DNA of 52,236 bases from Cycloclasticus sp. symbiont of Poecilosclerida sp. N (lineage in GTDB: Bacteria; Pseudomonadota; Gammaproteobacteria; Methylococcales; Cycloclasticaceae): assembly GCA_002101205.1 (NCBI GenBank), contig LWTM01000066.1, forward strand, positions 1 to 52,236. The letters run 5' to 3'. The position numbers and the translations under genes were made by a program. The notes under the pieces are model-generated. The model had not been told where the DNA came from. It saw nothing but the letters and a program-made list of their open reading frames with translations, and did no database searches. Of this stretch, positions 36,677 through 47,300 are shown piece by piece (positions within the stretch are counted from its first letter, which is position 1; each line of letters begins with the position of its first letter).

Positions 36677-36920
36677 AGCTATTCCTTAAAGTCATCGCAG
36701 TCATTTTCGCACGTCTTTAAAACTTGCGCAGGTCATTTTTTTATTCCAGGTAACCCGTATCCCCTGCCCTTCATCTATTGCGCTTCAGGGTAAGGCTGAA
36801 TATACACTCCCCCGCTAACGCGATAAGGCTGCCGTGCTAGTTTCGACCTTAGGCCAGGTTTTACCGCCGGCACTGCGCATTGGGCGCAGTAAAGCCGTCC
36901 GCTTTCAGCTTTGCACCTGA
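36677..36920. other. ffh / ypjD-type intergenic region with a GC-rich hairpin
   Basis: Contains ACTGCGC (36872-36878) and GCGCAGT (36884-36890), a perfect 7-base hairpin, in a locally GC-rich stretch. No protein family was recognised. Promoters for both divergent genes must lie here or in the repeat that follows. Confidence 0.5.
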
Positions 36921-36987
36921 GGCATAAGTTTCATTGGAGCGGAAATAAGGGACTTCCGCTTAATTCAGCTTTATGACAAACTATGCC
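36921..36987. repeat. Dispersed palindromic repeat, copy B
   Basis: Bounded by GGCATAAGTTT at the left and AAACTATGCC at the right, nearly inverted copies of each other, with an inner stem GCGGAA / TTCCGC. This copy is the most symmetric of the three and reaches the start codon of the next gene. Confidence 0.7.
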
Positions 36988-37807
36988 CATGCCTTTTTCT
37001 CTCACTGTTTTTAATAATTTAAGCATTATCACCGCGCTGCTGTACGCAGGCAGTGCCTGCCTTGTTGCCGTTAATATCATTAGCAATACACCTATTCAAA
37101 AACAACGGCTTTTTGTGCTTCTAACCGCTTTTTCATCTGTTTTCCTTCATGCATTGCTGGTAATCAGTAGCTATAACGTAAACCACGCCATTGCTAACGA
37201 CTTTTTCAGCATGTTGTCTATGGTTTTCTTAGTTATCAGTTTATTGTTTATTGTTTCAGCGTCCACCCAAGCGATAGAATCACTCGCTATTATTGTTTTT
37301 CCTTTTTCCTCTGTCGCGGTATTGCTGAATTTCGGGAACAGCATCGCGACGATACAGACCGCCAGTATTGAGGCAACACTACAGTTACATATTGTTTTAT
37401 CTATTTTGTCCTACAGTTTATTGACCGTTGCAGCCTTTCAAGCCATTTTCTTATCCATCCAAGAAAAACAGCTACATAACCAGAAACCTAATCAATTTAT
37501 TAATTGCCTACCTCCTCTTCAGCTTATGGAGCACTTACTATTTCGTGTTGTATTTTTAGGTCTGTGCGTATTAACCCTTGCGCTGGCTACTGGTTTCGTT
37601 TTTCTAGAAGATGTATTTGCTCAACACATCGCACACAAAACCGTTCTATCAATACTGGCTTGGATCGTCTTTGCAACACTGTTGTGCGGTAGATATTTCT
37701 TCGGTTGGCGTGGACAAAAAGCTGTCAAGTGGACATACAGCGGGTATATAACTTTAATGTTGGCATATTTCGGCAGTAAATTTGTTTTGCAACTTATACT
37801 CAATTAA
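36983..37807 (+). CDS. ypjD: CcsA/YpjD-type cytochrome-assembly membrane protein
   Basis: This 274-residue protein has about eight hydrophobic helices, e.g. IITALLYAGSACLVAVNII, VFLVISLLFIVSAS, LHIVLSILSYSLLTVAAFQA, FLGLCVLTLALATGFVFLED. The His residues in the LHIVLS and HKTVLSI helices match the pattern of the CcsA/CcmC family. It is encoded opposite ffh, where many gammaproteobacteria have a ypjD-type gene. The first ATG lies in the right arm of a repeat; a second ATG at 36989 may be the real start. Exact role (haem handling or a related function) is not established for this subfamily. Confidence 0.88.
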   Translation: MPMPFSLTVFNNLSIITALLYAGSACLVAVNIISNTPIQKQRLFVLLTAFSSVFLHALLVISSYNVNHAIANDFFSMLSMVFLVISLLFIVSASTQAIESLAIIVFPFSSVAVLLNFGNSIATIQTASIEATLQLHIVLSILSYSLLTVAAFQAIFLSIQEKQLHNQKPNQFINCLPPLQLMEHLLFRVVFLGLCVLTLALATGFVFLEDVFAQHIAHKTVLSILAWIVFATLLCGRYFFGWRGQKAVKWTYSGYITLMLAYFGSKFVLQLILN

Positions 37808-37888
37808 GGCTAAACCTTTAGCTCTTGCTTAGGTTCTATTTTCGATAGAATTGCGCGGGCATGTTCCAAATAAGTCAAACTTTTATCA

Positions 37889-38644
37889 CTACGCTAATAA
37901 CGCATTAATTCTGTCCAAATCTTCTTGCGTATCAACCCCGGCTTCAGGGATTCGATTAACCGCTGGCACTAAAATACGCTCGCCTTGGTTGAGTATTCTT
38001 AATTGCTCAAGTGATTCTATTTTCTCTAAATCACAGGCCGGCCATGTTATATAACGTTTTAAAAAACCGACGGTATAACTATAAACCCCAATATGCCGGT
38101 AATGCACTAGCTGATATGTTGAGGCGTTAGCAGGAAATGCATCACGCTCCCACGGGATAGGCGCTCGACTGAAATACAGCGCATAGTCTTGTCTGTCACG
38201 AACTACTTTTACCACGTTGGGGTTGAGAATCTGTGCCAAATCATCAATAGGCGCACATAAACTGGCCACCTGAGCAATGTTTTGTTCTATCAGCGCAACG
38301 GCTGCCTTTTTGAGTAGCTTTGGCGGTATCAATGGTTCATCACCTTGGCAATTAACAACGACAACGTCATCAGCCCATTCAAGCTTATTCGCTACTTCGG
38401 CCAACCGCTCCGTACCCGATCTGTGCGATTGCAATGTCATCATTGCATTGAACCCCGCTTTTTTTACACACTCAACGATGCGCTCATCGTCTGTTGCTAC
38501 AACGACTTCTTCCGCCCCAGCTTGAGCGGCTTTTTCACAAACGTGCAAGACCATTTCTTTACCCGCGATTTTTAACAGTGGCTTACCTAGAAGGCGTGAG
38601 GACGCGTAACGGGCCGGGATGACTACTTTAAATGGTTGACTCAT
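37889..38644 (-). CDS. kdsB: 3-deoxy-manno-octulosonate cytidylyltransferase
   Basis: Activates Kdo with CTP for lipopolysaccharide inner core synthesis. The 251-residue protein has the nucleotide-binding start VVIPARYASSRLLGKPLLKI, then VVATDDERIV, NCQGDEPLIPP, and the PIPWERDAFP segment, all typical of KdsB. It is 3 bases after the Trm112-like gene and ends the exbB-exbD-lpxK-trm112-kdsB cluster. The full set of motifs is intact. Confidence 0.97.
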   Translation of the reverse strand: MSQPFKVVIPARYASSRLLGKPLLKIAGKEMVLHVCEKAAQAGAEEVVVATDDERIVECVKKAGFNAMMTLQSHRSGTERLAEVANKLEWADDVVVVNCQGDEPLIPPKLLKKAAVALIEQNIAQVASLCAPIDDLAQILNPNVVKVVRDRQDYALYFSRAPIPWERDAFPANASTYQLVHYRHIGVYSYTVGFLKRYITWPACDLEKIESLEQLRILNQGERILVPAVNRIPEAGVDTQEDLDRINALLA

Positions 38645-38647
38645 TTA

Positions 38648-38836
38648 TTATGCTAACTGTTTAGCCTCTTCAGACGTTATTTTTCGTGCCTCGTCAATCA
38701 GCATGATGGGTATGTTGTCACGTACTGCATACGCTAATCGGCATGGTACACAGATCAGTTCTTGCTCTTCTTTTACGTATTTCAAACCCGATTTACATGA
38801 CGGGCAGGCCAATATATCTAATAATTTCTTATCCAT
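38648..38836 (-). CDS. Trm112/YcaR-family small zinc-type protein
   Basis: This 62-residue protein starts MDKKLLDILACPSCKSGLKY and continues CVPCRLAYAVRDNIPIMLID. The CPSC and CVPC pairs suit a metal site. In eukaryotes Trm112 activates methyltransferases; the bacterial role is less clear, though the gene is nearly always beside kdsB and lpxK. Its start overlaps the lpxK end by 8 bases. Confidence 0.9.
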   Translation of the reverse strand: MDKKLLDILACPSCKSGLKYVKEEQELICVPCRLAYAVRDNIPIMLIDEARKITSEEAKQLA

Positions 38837-39827
38837 ATGCTTTCTCTTTTAATAAAGACAGTAATGTTAAACCAAATTTTTGTGTCATTTGCGCTTTAAT
38901 TGGCACATACCAGTGTTTCTCATTTGCAATAAACGCACATTTAACCGCATCTTTCTCGGTCATCAAAACGGGTCTGTTATCACCGAAATTTATATCTTTT
39001 GGGGTGTAATTAAAATGGTCAGGGAAAAAATGCGGTTCAAATGACACGTTGAATTTTTTTAAGTATGAAAAAAATCGGGACGGGTTGCCTAAACCAGCAA
39101 GCGCATGACAAGGCGTACTTTTAAATTCTTCCAAGGGCAGAACTTGCTTTTCATCAAGCACTTTAATCGCCTCTTTACCCTCTATTATTAATGCGTACTC
39201 ATCTTGACGAGCTAAACCATTACAAACAACGAAGTCCACTGTTTTTAATCGTTCAACCGGTTCGCGCAGTGGCCCTGCTGGCAATAAGTAATGGTTGCCG
39301 TAACGACGTTCCCCATCGACGAGTGCTATTTCAATATCTCGTTGCAAAGCATAGTGCTGTAGCCCATCATCTGAAATAATAACGTTACACTGGTAATGCT
39401 CCATTAGCGTTTGCGCGCTGTCCGCACGATTAGGCCCAACGGCGACGGGACAAGACGTTCTTTTTGCTAAAATTTTTGCCTCATCGCCCACAATTCTAAC
39501 GTCACTATCCGCGCGAACCTGCTGAGGCCAACTAGATGCAATACCGCCATAGCCACGGCTAATAATCCCAGGTGAGTACCCGGTTGATTTAAGAAACTCC
39601 GCGAGCCAAATAACTAAAGGCGTTTTCCCTGTTCCGCCCACCGTTATATTACCGACAACAATCACTGGCACGGACAGTTTTGTAGATTTGAGCCAGCCTT
39701 TTGTATAGCCAATTGAACGTAACTTAACAACCAGTCCAAAAAGCCATGTAAAAGGCAACAAAGCCAATGCGATTGAGCGCTGTCCATACCACACGTTATC
39801 AAAAAAACGACTTGCTTTATGATTCAT
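38829..39827 (-). CDS. lpxK: Tetraacyldisaccharide 4'-kinase
   Basis: Phosphorylates the lipid A precursor at the 4' position. The 332-residue protein has an N-terminal membrane-associated helix (IALALLPFTWLFGLVVKL) and a P-loop VPVIVVGNITVGGTGKTP, then SRGYGG, VISDDGLQHYAL and the VLMTEKDAVKC segment. It lies between exbD and the Trm112-like gene. The msbA flippase gene, which often sits just upstream of lpxK, is absent here. Confidence 0.97.
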   Translation of the reverse strand: MNHKASRFFDNVWYGQRSIALALLPFTWLFGLVVKLRSIGYTKGWLKSTKLSVPVIVVGNITVGGTGKTPLVIWLAEFLKSTGYSPGIISRGYGGIASSWPQQVRADSDVRIVGDEAKILAKRTSCPVAVGPNRADSAQTLMEHYQCNVIISDDGLQHYALQRDIEIALVDGERRYGNHYLLPAGPLREPVERLKTVDFVVCNGLARQDEYALIIEGKEAIKVLDEKQVLPLEEFKSTPCHALAGLGNPSRFFSYLKKFNVSFEPHFFPDHFNYTPKDINFGDNRPVLMTEKDAVKCAFIANEKHWYVPIKAQMTQKFGLTLLSLLKEKAYG

Positions 39828-39836
39828 TAAAGAAGG

Positions 39837-40259
39837 CTATTGGCTGGCTTTAGGTGGCTCATTTGCAGCAAAGGTGATATTAACGAAGCCCAATTGACTC
39901 GCTGCATCTAAAATCGTGATAACGGATTGATGTGTCGCTTGCCCGTCAGCACTGATTAATATTGGCGGGCTTTTCTTATCCCCCGCCGCCTCTTTCAGCG
40001 CTTTTTTAATGCTGTCCAACCCAGCGTTCACGACTTCATGCTCGTTAACAAAAAAGCGGCTTTTAGCGTCAACACTCACCTCTAAGACGTCTGCTATTTT
40101 TTTCACTTCACCAGATGCCTGAGGTAACTCAATTTTTAGTTGTGTTTCGCGATCAAACGTCGTCGTGACCATAAAGAAAATCAATAACAAAAAAACAACG
40201 TCTATCAACGGTGTTAAATCAAGCTCTAGTTCTTCGTTGTTTTTTCTCTTAAAGTCCAT
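39837..40259 (-). CDS. exbD: ExbD/TolR-family protein
   Basis: Part of a proton-driven inner-membrane motor. This 140-residue protein has one N-terminal membrane helix containing the conserved Asp (DLTPLIDVVFLLLIFFMVTT), then a periplasmic domain with LLISADGQATHQSVITILDA-like sequence. It follows exbB by 6 bases. In this genomic neighbourhood (next to lpxK) the pair is usually called exbBD rather than tolQR, and the true partner (a TonB) is not in the window. Confidence 0.93.
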   Translation of the reverse strand: MDFKRKNNEELELDLTPLIDVVFLLLIFFMVTTTFDRETQLKIELPQASGEVKKIADVLEVSVDAKSRFFVNEHEVVNAGLDSIKKALKEAAGDKKSPPILISADGQATHQSVITILDAASQLGFVNITFAANEPPKASQ

Positions 40260-40265
40260 CCGGTT

Positions 40266-40874
40266 TTACTCACGTTCGCCGTGCATCACTTCAACCATTT
40301 TGAGTGCTTCACCTTCCATTTTAATCACCAACTCGGTCACTTTTCCTCTGAAAAACCGATAAAACATAAGTGAAGGAATAGCGACCGAAAGCCCTGATGC
40401 TGTTGTGATCAAAGCTTGTGAAATACCACCCGCCAAAACAGCGGGGTCCCCCGTGCCATGCAACACAATGTCCGCGAATACTTTAATCATGCCGATGACA
40501 GTACCAAGCAAGCCAAGCAAAGGCGTGACAGATGCAATCGTGCCGAGTGAATTCAGATATTTTTCAAGCTCGTGCGCAACTTGTATCCCTGTTTCTTCAA
40601 TGCTTTCCTTCATCACTTCACGTCCATGCGACTCGTTAATGATACCTGCCGCCAATATACGACCTAATGGTGAGGCATTAGAGAGTGTTTGTAATTTATT
40701 TTCATCTAATTGATTCGCTTTATGTAACGACCAAACAGATGAGACTAATTGCTTAGGCGCAATTTTTTCGTCATTAAGAGCCAAAAAGCGTTCGACAATA
40801 ATAGCCAATGAAATAATCGAGCACACAACAATGGGGCCCATCAACCAGCCACCTGATATTAGAATCTCAAGCAC
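40266..40874 (-). CDS. exbB: ExbB/TolQ-family motor protein
   Basis: This 202-residue protein has three membrane helices: LMGPIVVCSIISLAIIVERF, then SVTPLLGLLGTVIGMIKVFA, and ISQALITTASGLSVAIPSLM. These are the MotA/TolQ/ExbB pattern with the conserved LLGLLGTV and A.TT..GL.VAIP segments. It forms the stator pentamer around ExbD. Upstream lies a decayed comEC, the normal neighbour. Confidence 0.94.
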   Translation of the reverse strand: MLEILISGGWLMGPIVVCSIISLAIIVERFLALNDEKIAPKQLVSSVWSLHKANQLDENKLQTLSNASPLGRILAAGIINESHGREVMKESIEETGIQVAHELEKYLNSLGTIASVTPLLGLLGTVIGMIKVFADIVLHGTGDPAVLAGGISQALITTASGLSVAIPSLMFYRFFRGKVTELVIKMEGEALKMVEVMHGERE

Positions 40875-41082
40875 AATACCCTCTGTTCGTTATTTTGAAG
40901 TTGGCTTATGTTACTTTATTTTCTACTCGTCGGCACCCCATTCCAAAAATTTGAATGCCTTGCACGAAGACTTTCCGCCTTGCGCGCTTTGTTAGGTGAA
41001 AATTTGACCTCCAATGCCATGATCCGCCGGATCAAAACGTTCAACATCTTGCTTCATATATCTTTCAGTCACCGCCTACAGG

Positions 41083-41650
41083 CTAGCAATGGGCGTAACT
41101 TAAAGATATTTGCTGAAAGAAAAGTAATACTAGGGGCATCAGACCCATCGCGCTCAACACTGAGTTCGCAATAGTGGCTGGATTAACCCCGGTTCTTTTA
41201 CGCGTCCAACAAGGTGATGTAAAATGACCGCCACTGCGCCAAAAGACAACGGCTGACATAACCGCTAACGGGTCGATGATTACCACGGTTAATAATGCAA
41301 CAGAAATAATGTGGAGCGGCCTGTAGTGGCCGCTGCCGATATAAGGCGCCGACTATCATCGATAGCATGATTAAAGCGCGTTGTGTCGGCGCAGAAAAAC
41401 TTGCAAGTGCCGCATATAAACCCGCGGCAATTAAACTTGCACGCAGCGTATATTGCTTTGACTTACGACGCATGAGCGGCAGCCTAATCATCAACCATTG
41501 AAAAAGCATTAAAAACCAAGGCGCTAATAAGCCCAATATGCAGCCAGGATATGGCAATCAAATGAGAGGTGCCTGTTTCACGAAAAACGCTCCATTGTCC
41601 ACGGCTAATACCACCGCGGTCACCCAACACAAGCGGCTCCACAACGCCTA
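41083..41650 (-). pseudogene. comEC: ComEC/Rec2 competence-protein remnant
   Basis: Successive frames read LVLGDRGGISRGQWSVFRET, TSHLIAISWLHIGL, then LLAPWFLMLFQWLMIRLP, LYAALASFSAPTQRALIMLS and HIISVALLTVVIIDPLAVMS, GLMPLVLLFFQQISLSYAHC. Together these are the central competence domain of ComEC, the channel for DNA uptake. Two frameshifts divide it. The N-terminal OB fold and the C-terminal metallo-lactamase-like domain are gone, and a conserved Gly in ISGLHIG has become Trp. It sits between the DUF2062 gene and exbB, the expected comEC place. Confidence 0.85.
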
Positions 41651-41856
41651 TATGCTAGCTATCGTTTAATGATTTGTTTAAAGGGTCTTTAAGTGACGGT
41701 CGTAAGTTGCCAGTCAATATTCAAATCTAGGCAATGTATTCAACAATGGCACACACAAAGCGCCTGTACAAAAGAACATCGTGAGTTTTTGAAAATTATT
41801 CACTTTGCTACATCTATGCTCTGCTACACTTGATTAAAACTTGAACATCATTTTGC

Positions 41857-42357
41857 ATGCCAAAAAGACTCATTAAAAAATACTTCCCTGATAGTAAAAC
41901 TATCAAGCAACATAAGCGTTTAAAAATCTTTGGCACACGACTGCATAACCCTAATCTATGGCACTTAAATCGCCGTTCCTTTGCTGGCGCCATTGCTGCC
42001 GGCCTATTCATTGCTTTTATTCCATTGCCCGGTCAAATGCTGATTGCGGCCGCAGCCGCTATCATTTTACACGTTAACTTACCCGTCTCCATCGCTACTG
42101 TTTGGGTCACTAACCCTATCACCATGCCCGCCATGTTTTATGCGGCCTACTTGGTTGGCGCAACATTACTGGATATTCCAGCAAGCGCTGACGATTTCGA
42201 ATTCACTATCGACGCATTAATGACAAACCTTGGTGATAACTGGAGACCTTTTTTACTGGGTTGTTTTGTTCTCGGTGTCGTTTTCGCTGTTTTGGGCTAC
42301 GCGCTTGCAAGAAGCGTTTGGCGTTGGATTGTGGTTAAAAAGTGGTTAGCTCGTTAG
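41857..42357 (+). CDS. DUF2062 membrane protein
   Basis: This 166-residue protein has the DUF2062 features: a positively charged N-terminus ([11 protein letters not shown]), [40 protein letters not shown], and a [20 protein letters not shown] segment, with a last helix [20 protein letters not shown]. It is an inner-membrane protein of unknown role that is often next to comEC or lolCD in gammaproteobacteria, as here. Its end overlaps the end of convergent lolD by 12 bases. Confidence 0.9.
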   Translation: MPKRLIKKYFPDSKTIKQHKRLKIFGTRLHNPNLWHLNRRSFAGAIAAGLFIAFIPLPGQMLIAAAAAIILHVNLPVSIATVWVTNPITMPAMFYAAYLVGATLLDIPASADDFEFTIDALMTNLGDNWRPFLLGCFVLGVVFAVLGYALARSVWRWIVVKKWLAR

Positions 42358-43023
42358 AAAGCCGTCTTCAAGCGTTAAAACGCTATCCATTTTATTCGCC
42401 AGATGATAATCGTGCGTCACCAACAACAAGCTAATATTCAATCTTTGATTGAGTTCTAGCATCAATTCATAAATTTGCTCAGCCGTTTTTCTATCCAAGT
42501 TCCCTGTCGGCTCATCTGCTAGCACACACGTTGGTTTTGTTACTAACGCTCTTGCAATGGCGACCCTTTGGCGCTCACCGCCAGAAAGCTCACCGAAGCG
42601 ATGTTCTACTCTATGACTCAAGCCCACTTGGCTCAAGATCTCGAAGGCTGCCTCACTCGCTGCTTGTATCGACTGGCCACCAATTAACAAGGGCATGGCA
42701 ACATTTTCCAACGCACTAAACTCACCCAATAAATGGTGAAATTGATAAACAAACCCAAGGTGTTTATTTCTTAATGAAGAGCGCTCTACCTCACTTAATG
42801 AATGTAAATTTTTCCCGTCCATCATAACCGCGCCAGATGTTGGTTGATCTAAACCGCCTAATAGATGAAGTAATGTGCTTTTCCCTGATCCAGACGAGCC
42901 CATAATCGCCAGACGATCACCTTGATTTAAGGCTAGATCAATGCCTTTTAGTACAGGCACAACGAGTTCTTTTTCACCGAACGTTTTGCTTAAACCATTA
43001 CAACTTAGAAAAGCATCACTCAT
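42346..43023 (-). CDS. lolD: LolD, lipoprotein-releasing ABC ATPase
   Basis: ATPase subunit of the Lol complex that extracts outer-membrane lipoproteins from the inner membrane. The 225-residue protein has Walker [10 protein letters not shown], the Q-loop region [20 protein letters not shown] (the LolD-type FHHLLpEF variant), the signature [15 protein letters not shown] and Walker [12 protein letters not shown]. It overlaps the lolC end by 8 bases. Confidence 0.97.
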   Translation of the reverse strand: MSDAFLSCNGLSKTFGEKELVVPVLKGIDLALNQGDRLAIMGSSGSGKSTLLHLLGGLDQPTSGAVMMDGKNLHSLSEVERSSLRNKHLGFVYQFHHLLGEFSALENVAMPLLIGGQSIQAASEAAFEILSQVGLSHRVEHRFGELSGGERQRVAIARALVTKPTCVLADEPTGNLDRKTAEQIYELMLELNQRLNISLLLVTHDYHLANKMDSVLTLEDGFLTS

Positions 43024-44263
43024 ATCGCAACGCCTCCGCAGGGTTCACCTTAGACGCTTGCCAAGCGGGGTATATGGTTGATAGCAACGATAAAACGAAT
43101 GAATAAACCGCAATGACTGTCACATCTGACCAAACCAATTTGGATGGCAAATCACTGATATAGTAAATATCTGCTGGTAAAAACTGCGTTTGAAAGAAGC
43201 GTTCGATCGCCGGCACAATCGTTTCAACATTCAGCGCCAAAGCGACACCCGCAAAAATCCCTATAGTCGTACCAATTAATCCAATGAGTGTGCCTTGAAC
43301 CATAAACACACCCATCACCGAACGCGGTGTAAAACCGAGCGTTCGTAAAATAGCAATTTCAGACCGTTTATCCGTTACAACCATCACTAAAGTAGAAACA
43401 ATATTGAATGCCGCGACGGCAACAATCAGCATCAAAATAATAAACATCACTTTTTTTTCTGTTTTAATCGCTTTAAAAAAATTACTGTGTTCCATCGTCC
43501 AATTAGAAACCGTGTAATTTCGCGTCAATTTCTTTGCTATTTCACGCGTTACATGGGGGGCCTGAAACAGATCGTTTAATTTGATGCGTACGCCAGACAC
43601 GCCATCGTTTAACCGCATCAATTTCGACCCATCATTCAAATCAATGAGGGCTAGATTGCGATCATATTCATACATCCCAACTTCAAATAAACCCGTTACC
43701 GTAAAACGCCGAAGTCTGGGCAAAATACCTGCGGGTGTCGGCGTCACCTGTGGTGTAATAACTATCACCTTATCACCCACATCTACACGCAAAAAACGGG
43801 CGAGTTCGACACCTAGCACAATACCAAACCCCTTAGTTTTTAACTCATCTAAACGCCCACTAACCATCTTATCGGCTATATCTGACACCTGCCCCTCCCG
43901 CTCGGGTAAAATGCCGCGCAACAAACTGCCGCTAACACGTTGATTTGCGCTCAACATCACTTCAGCTCTTACAAAAGGTGCCCAACCAATAACGTCATCT
44001 GTCACATTCAATGTTTCGCCTAACTGCTGCCAATCACGCAAAGCGTGTCGCGATTCGGATATCGTTATATGAGATGCCATACCCAAAATTTTCTCGCGCA
44101 ACTGAGCTTCAAAACCATTCATTACCGATAGCACCGTAATAAGTGCCATAACGCCCAACGCAATGCCTAACATCGAAGACATGCTAATAAAGGATATAAA
44201 GCCCGAACGCTGTTTTGCTCGCGTATAACGAAGGCCGATGAAAATTTCGAGTGGTTTAAACAT
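43016..44263 (-). CDS. lolC: LolC/LolE-type lipoprotein-releasing permease
   Basis: This 415-residue protein is of the FtsX/LolC family. One membrane helix near the N-terminus ([20 protein letters not shown]) precedes a large periplasmic domain, and three helices lie in the last 150 residues, including [20 protein letters not shown] and [20 protein letters not shown]. With LolD it forms the lipoprotein extractor. Only one such permease is present in the window, next to lolD; either a LolE lies elsewhere or this is the single-subunit LolF arrangement known in some bacteria. Confidence 0.94.
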   Translation of the reverse strand: MFKPLEIFIGLRYTRAKQRSGFISFISMSSMLGIALGVMALITVLSVMNGFEAQLREKILGMASHITISESRHALRDWQQLGETLNVTDDVIGWAPFVRAEVMLSANQRVSGSLLRGILPEREGQVSDIADKMVSGRLDELKTKGFGIVLGVELARFLRVDVGDKVIVITPQVTPTPAGILPRLRRFTVTGLFEVGMYEYDRNLALIDLNDGSKLMRLNDGVSGVRIKLNDLFQAPHVTREIAKKLTRNYTVSNWTMEHSNFFKAIKTEKKVMFIILMLIVAVAAFNIVSTLVMVVTDKRSEIAILRTLGFTPRSVMGVFMVQGTLIGLIGTTIGIFAGVALALNVETIVPAIERFFQTQFLPADIYYISDLPSKLVWSDVTVIAVYSFVLSLLSTIYPAWQASKVNPAEALRYE

Positions 44264-44370
44264 AGGTGGGAATTAAATCACACATTGAGTCTTAAATAGC
44301 GGCTTAATAAAAAATACATCTGTTTAATATTATGAGAAAATATTGACCTAATCAAGCTATGAATTGAAAC

Positions 44371-47300
44371 ATGTCCGTCGTCACACCTGAGCTTCCCAAA
44401 AACAATCACCATCCTATTAGCTGGGGACCGCTTGATGGGTGCTCTGACGCGCTACACATTGCTGATGCCGCTGTTGAATCTAAACAACTATTGATTGTTA
44501 TTTGTTCTGACACACAATCTGCACTGCGTTTAGAACGCGAGATTTCTTTCTTCATGTCACAAAAACTCCCCGTTATTTGCTTTCCTGACTGGGAAGTACT
44601 GCCCTACGATAGTTTCTCACCGCTGAGTGATATCATCTCCGAGCGCCTCGCTACGCTATACAGCCTGCAAACTTTAAAAACAGGCGTTTTAATTATTACC
44701 GTTGCCTGTGTATTACGGCGTTTAGCGCCTCGGTCGGAATTACTCAGGGAGTGTTTTTCTTTGCATATTGGCGACACTTTGGAAATTGAAAAAACACGCT
44801 TAGACTTGAATACGTTGGGCTACCAGAATGTTCATAGCGTTCAAGCTCATGGAGAGTACTGTGTTCGCGGCTCTATTTTTGACATCTTCCCAATGGCGAG
44901 TAGACAACCCTATCGAATTGATTTATTTGATGATGAAGTTGAATCCATTCGGACATTTGACACTGAAAGCCAGCGTTCTATTGATAAAGTTGATTCGATA
45001 CAGTTGTTCCCCGCACGCGAGTTCCCTGTTAATGACAAAACTATTCAATTGTTTCGTCAACGGTTCACAGAACACTTCCCTAGCGCATCTAATAAAAACA
45101 CTGTGTACCAGCAGGTTTCTAAAGGAAACATGCCCAATGGTATAGAAAATTATTTACCTTTGTTTGTTGAACATACTGAATCATTTTTTGATTACATACC
45201 TAACGCTACACTTGTCCTTCATGGCGATATTCAAGCCGCGAGTAATACATTTTCACAGCAAGTTATCGAGCGTTTTACCCACCGGCAGTGTGACATTGAC
45301 CGACCTGCTTTGCGCCCTGAATTGCTTTTTTATGACGCAGAGCATCTCGATAAGAAACTTAAAAACCACCCTCGTGTCTTAGTTAACAGCACAATTGATG
45401 AGGCAAACAAAGTCGCGCTGATTAGTGCCAATAAAGATTCTGACGATCACGCCTTATTTGGGCTGTTAAAACAAGATGGACACAAAACATTATTTGTAGC
45501 GGAATCTGCCGGGCACCGCGAATCGATGCTTTTGCAATTACAAAAGCTGAATATTCGCCCTAGTATTATTGACGAGTGGGCGCTTTTTATCGACGGTGAT
45601 ATTTCACCCTGTATTACTGTTGCGCCCATCGATGAGGGGCTAAATTTACCTTCGGTTTCATTAATTACTGAAAACAATTTATTCGGGACCAAAGTCCAAC
45701 AAAACAGACGCAGACGCTCGTCATCTAGCAAACTGCTTGAGAATATTTTCAATAGCCTGGCCGAACTAGAGCTTGGTTCACCTGTCGTCCACCGAGAACA
45801 CGGTGTTGGTCGCTATATCGGTTTAAAGCATCTTGTTGTTGCTGATATTGAAACGGAGTTTTTGACCTTAGAATACGCTAACAGCGACAAATTATACGTG
45901 CCCGTTTCATCGTTAGACCTAATTGGACGATACATGGGCACACAAGGCGACAGTGCCCCATTACACCGACTAGGCAGTGATCAGTGGGGGAAAGCGCGTA
46001 AAAAGGCGCTTAAACGCGCTCATGATGTTGCTGCAGAGTTGCTGGATATACACGCAAGACGCGCTGCAAAGCCAGGTGAATCAATGCTGATTGAACCCGT
46101 CGAATACGATGCTTTCTGCCACGCCTTCCCTTTCGAGGAAACTGAAGATCAAGCAACCGCCATTGAACAAACACTGCACGACATGAGCCTCGCTAAACCA
46201 ATGGATCGCGTCGTCTGTGGCGATGTTGGCTTTGGTAAAACAGAAGTCGCCATGCGTGCTGCGTTCATCTGTGCAAGCAACCATTATCAAACCGCGATTT
46301 TAGTACCTACCACGCTTTTGGCACAACAGCATTATCAAACCTTCACAGACCGATTTGCTGACTGGCCCGTTCGTGTTGAGGTTTTATCACGCTTTGTTAG
46401 CGCGAAAAAACAAAATCAAATCATCGCCGACACAGCTCAAGGCAAGGTCGATATTCTTATCGGCACACATAAGCTATTACAAAAATCATTAGTCTATAAA
46501 AACCTTGGCTTGGTGGTTATTGATGAAGAACAACGATTTGGCGTGCGCCATAAAGAGCGTTTTAAATCCATGCGTTCGCAAATCGATATGCTGACGTTAA
46601 CCGCTACACCTATTCCTAGAACACTCAACCAAGCCATGTCCGGTTTACGGGATATATCCATTATCGCGACGCCTCCACTGAATAGACACGCCATTGAAAC
46701 CTTTGTATCCGAATGGAGCGACGGTCTTATTCAAGAGGCCTGTCAACGTGAGATTAGACGTGGCGGGCAACTGTTTGTTTTACATAATAATATCGCAACT
46801 ATGGACCTGCTTATTGTCAAACTGGAAGCGCTCGTACCCGATGCGCAGATTCAAAAAGCACACGGGCAGATGCGTGAAAGCGAGCTTGAACAAATCATGC
46901 TGGATTTCCACCAGCGCCGCTTTAACGTGCTCGTTTCAACCACCATTATTGAAAACGGTATCGACCTACCTAACGCCAACACCATTATCATCAACCGTGC
47001 AGACAAGCTCGGCTTATCGCAGTTGCATCAACTGCGTGGCCGTGTCGGCCGCTCTCATCATCGCGCTTACGCCTATATGATTATTCCACCCGATGGCATA
47101 ATGACGAAAGATGCAAAAAAACGTATCGACGCGATTCAAAACAGCGCTGATTTAGGTGCGGGGTTCAGTCTGTCAGCACACGATATGGAAATTCGTGGCG
47201 CAGGTGAGTTACTCGGTGACAAGCAAAGCGGTGAAATTCAAGAAATTGGCTTTACCCTTTATACCGAACTTCTCGATAACGCCGTCACCGCCATAAAATC

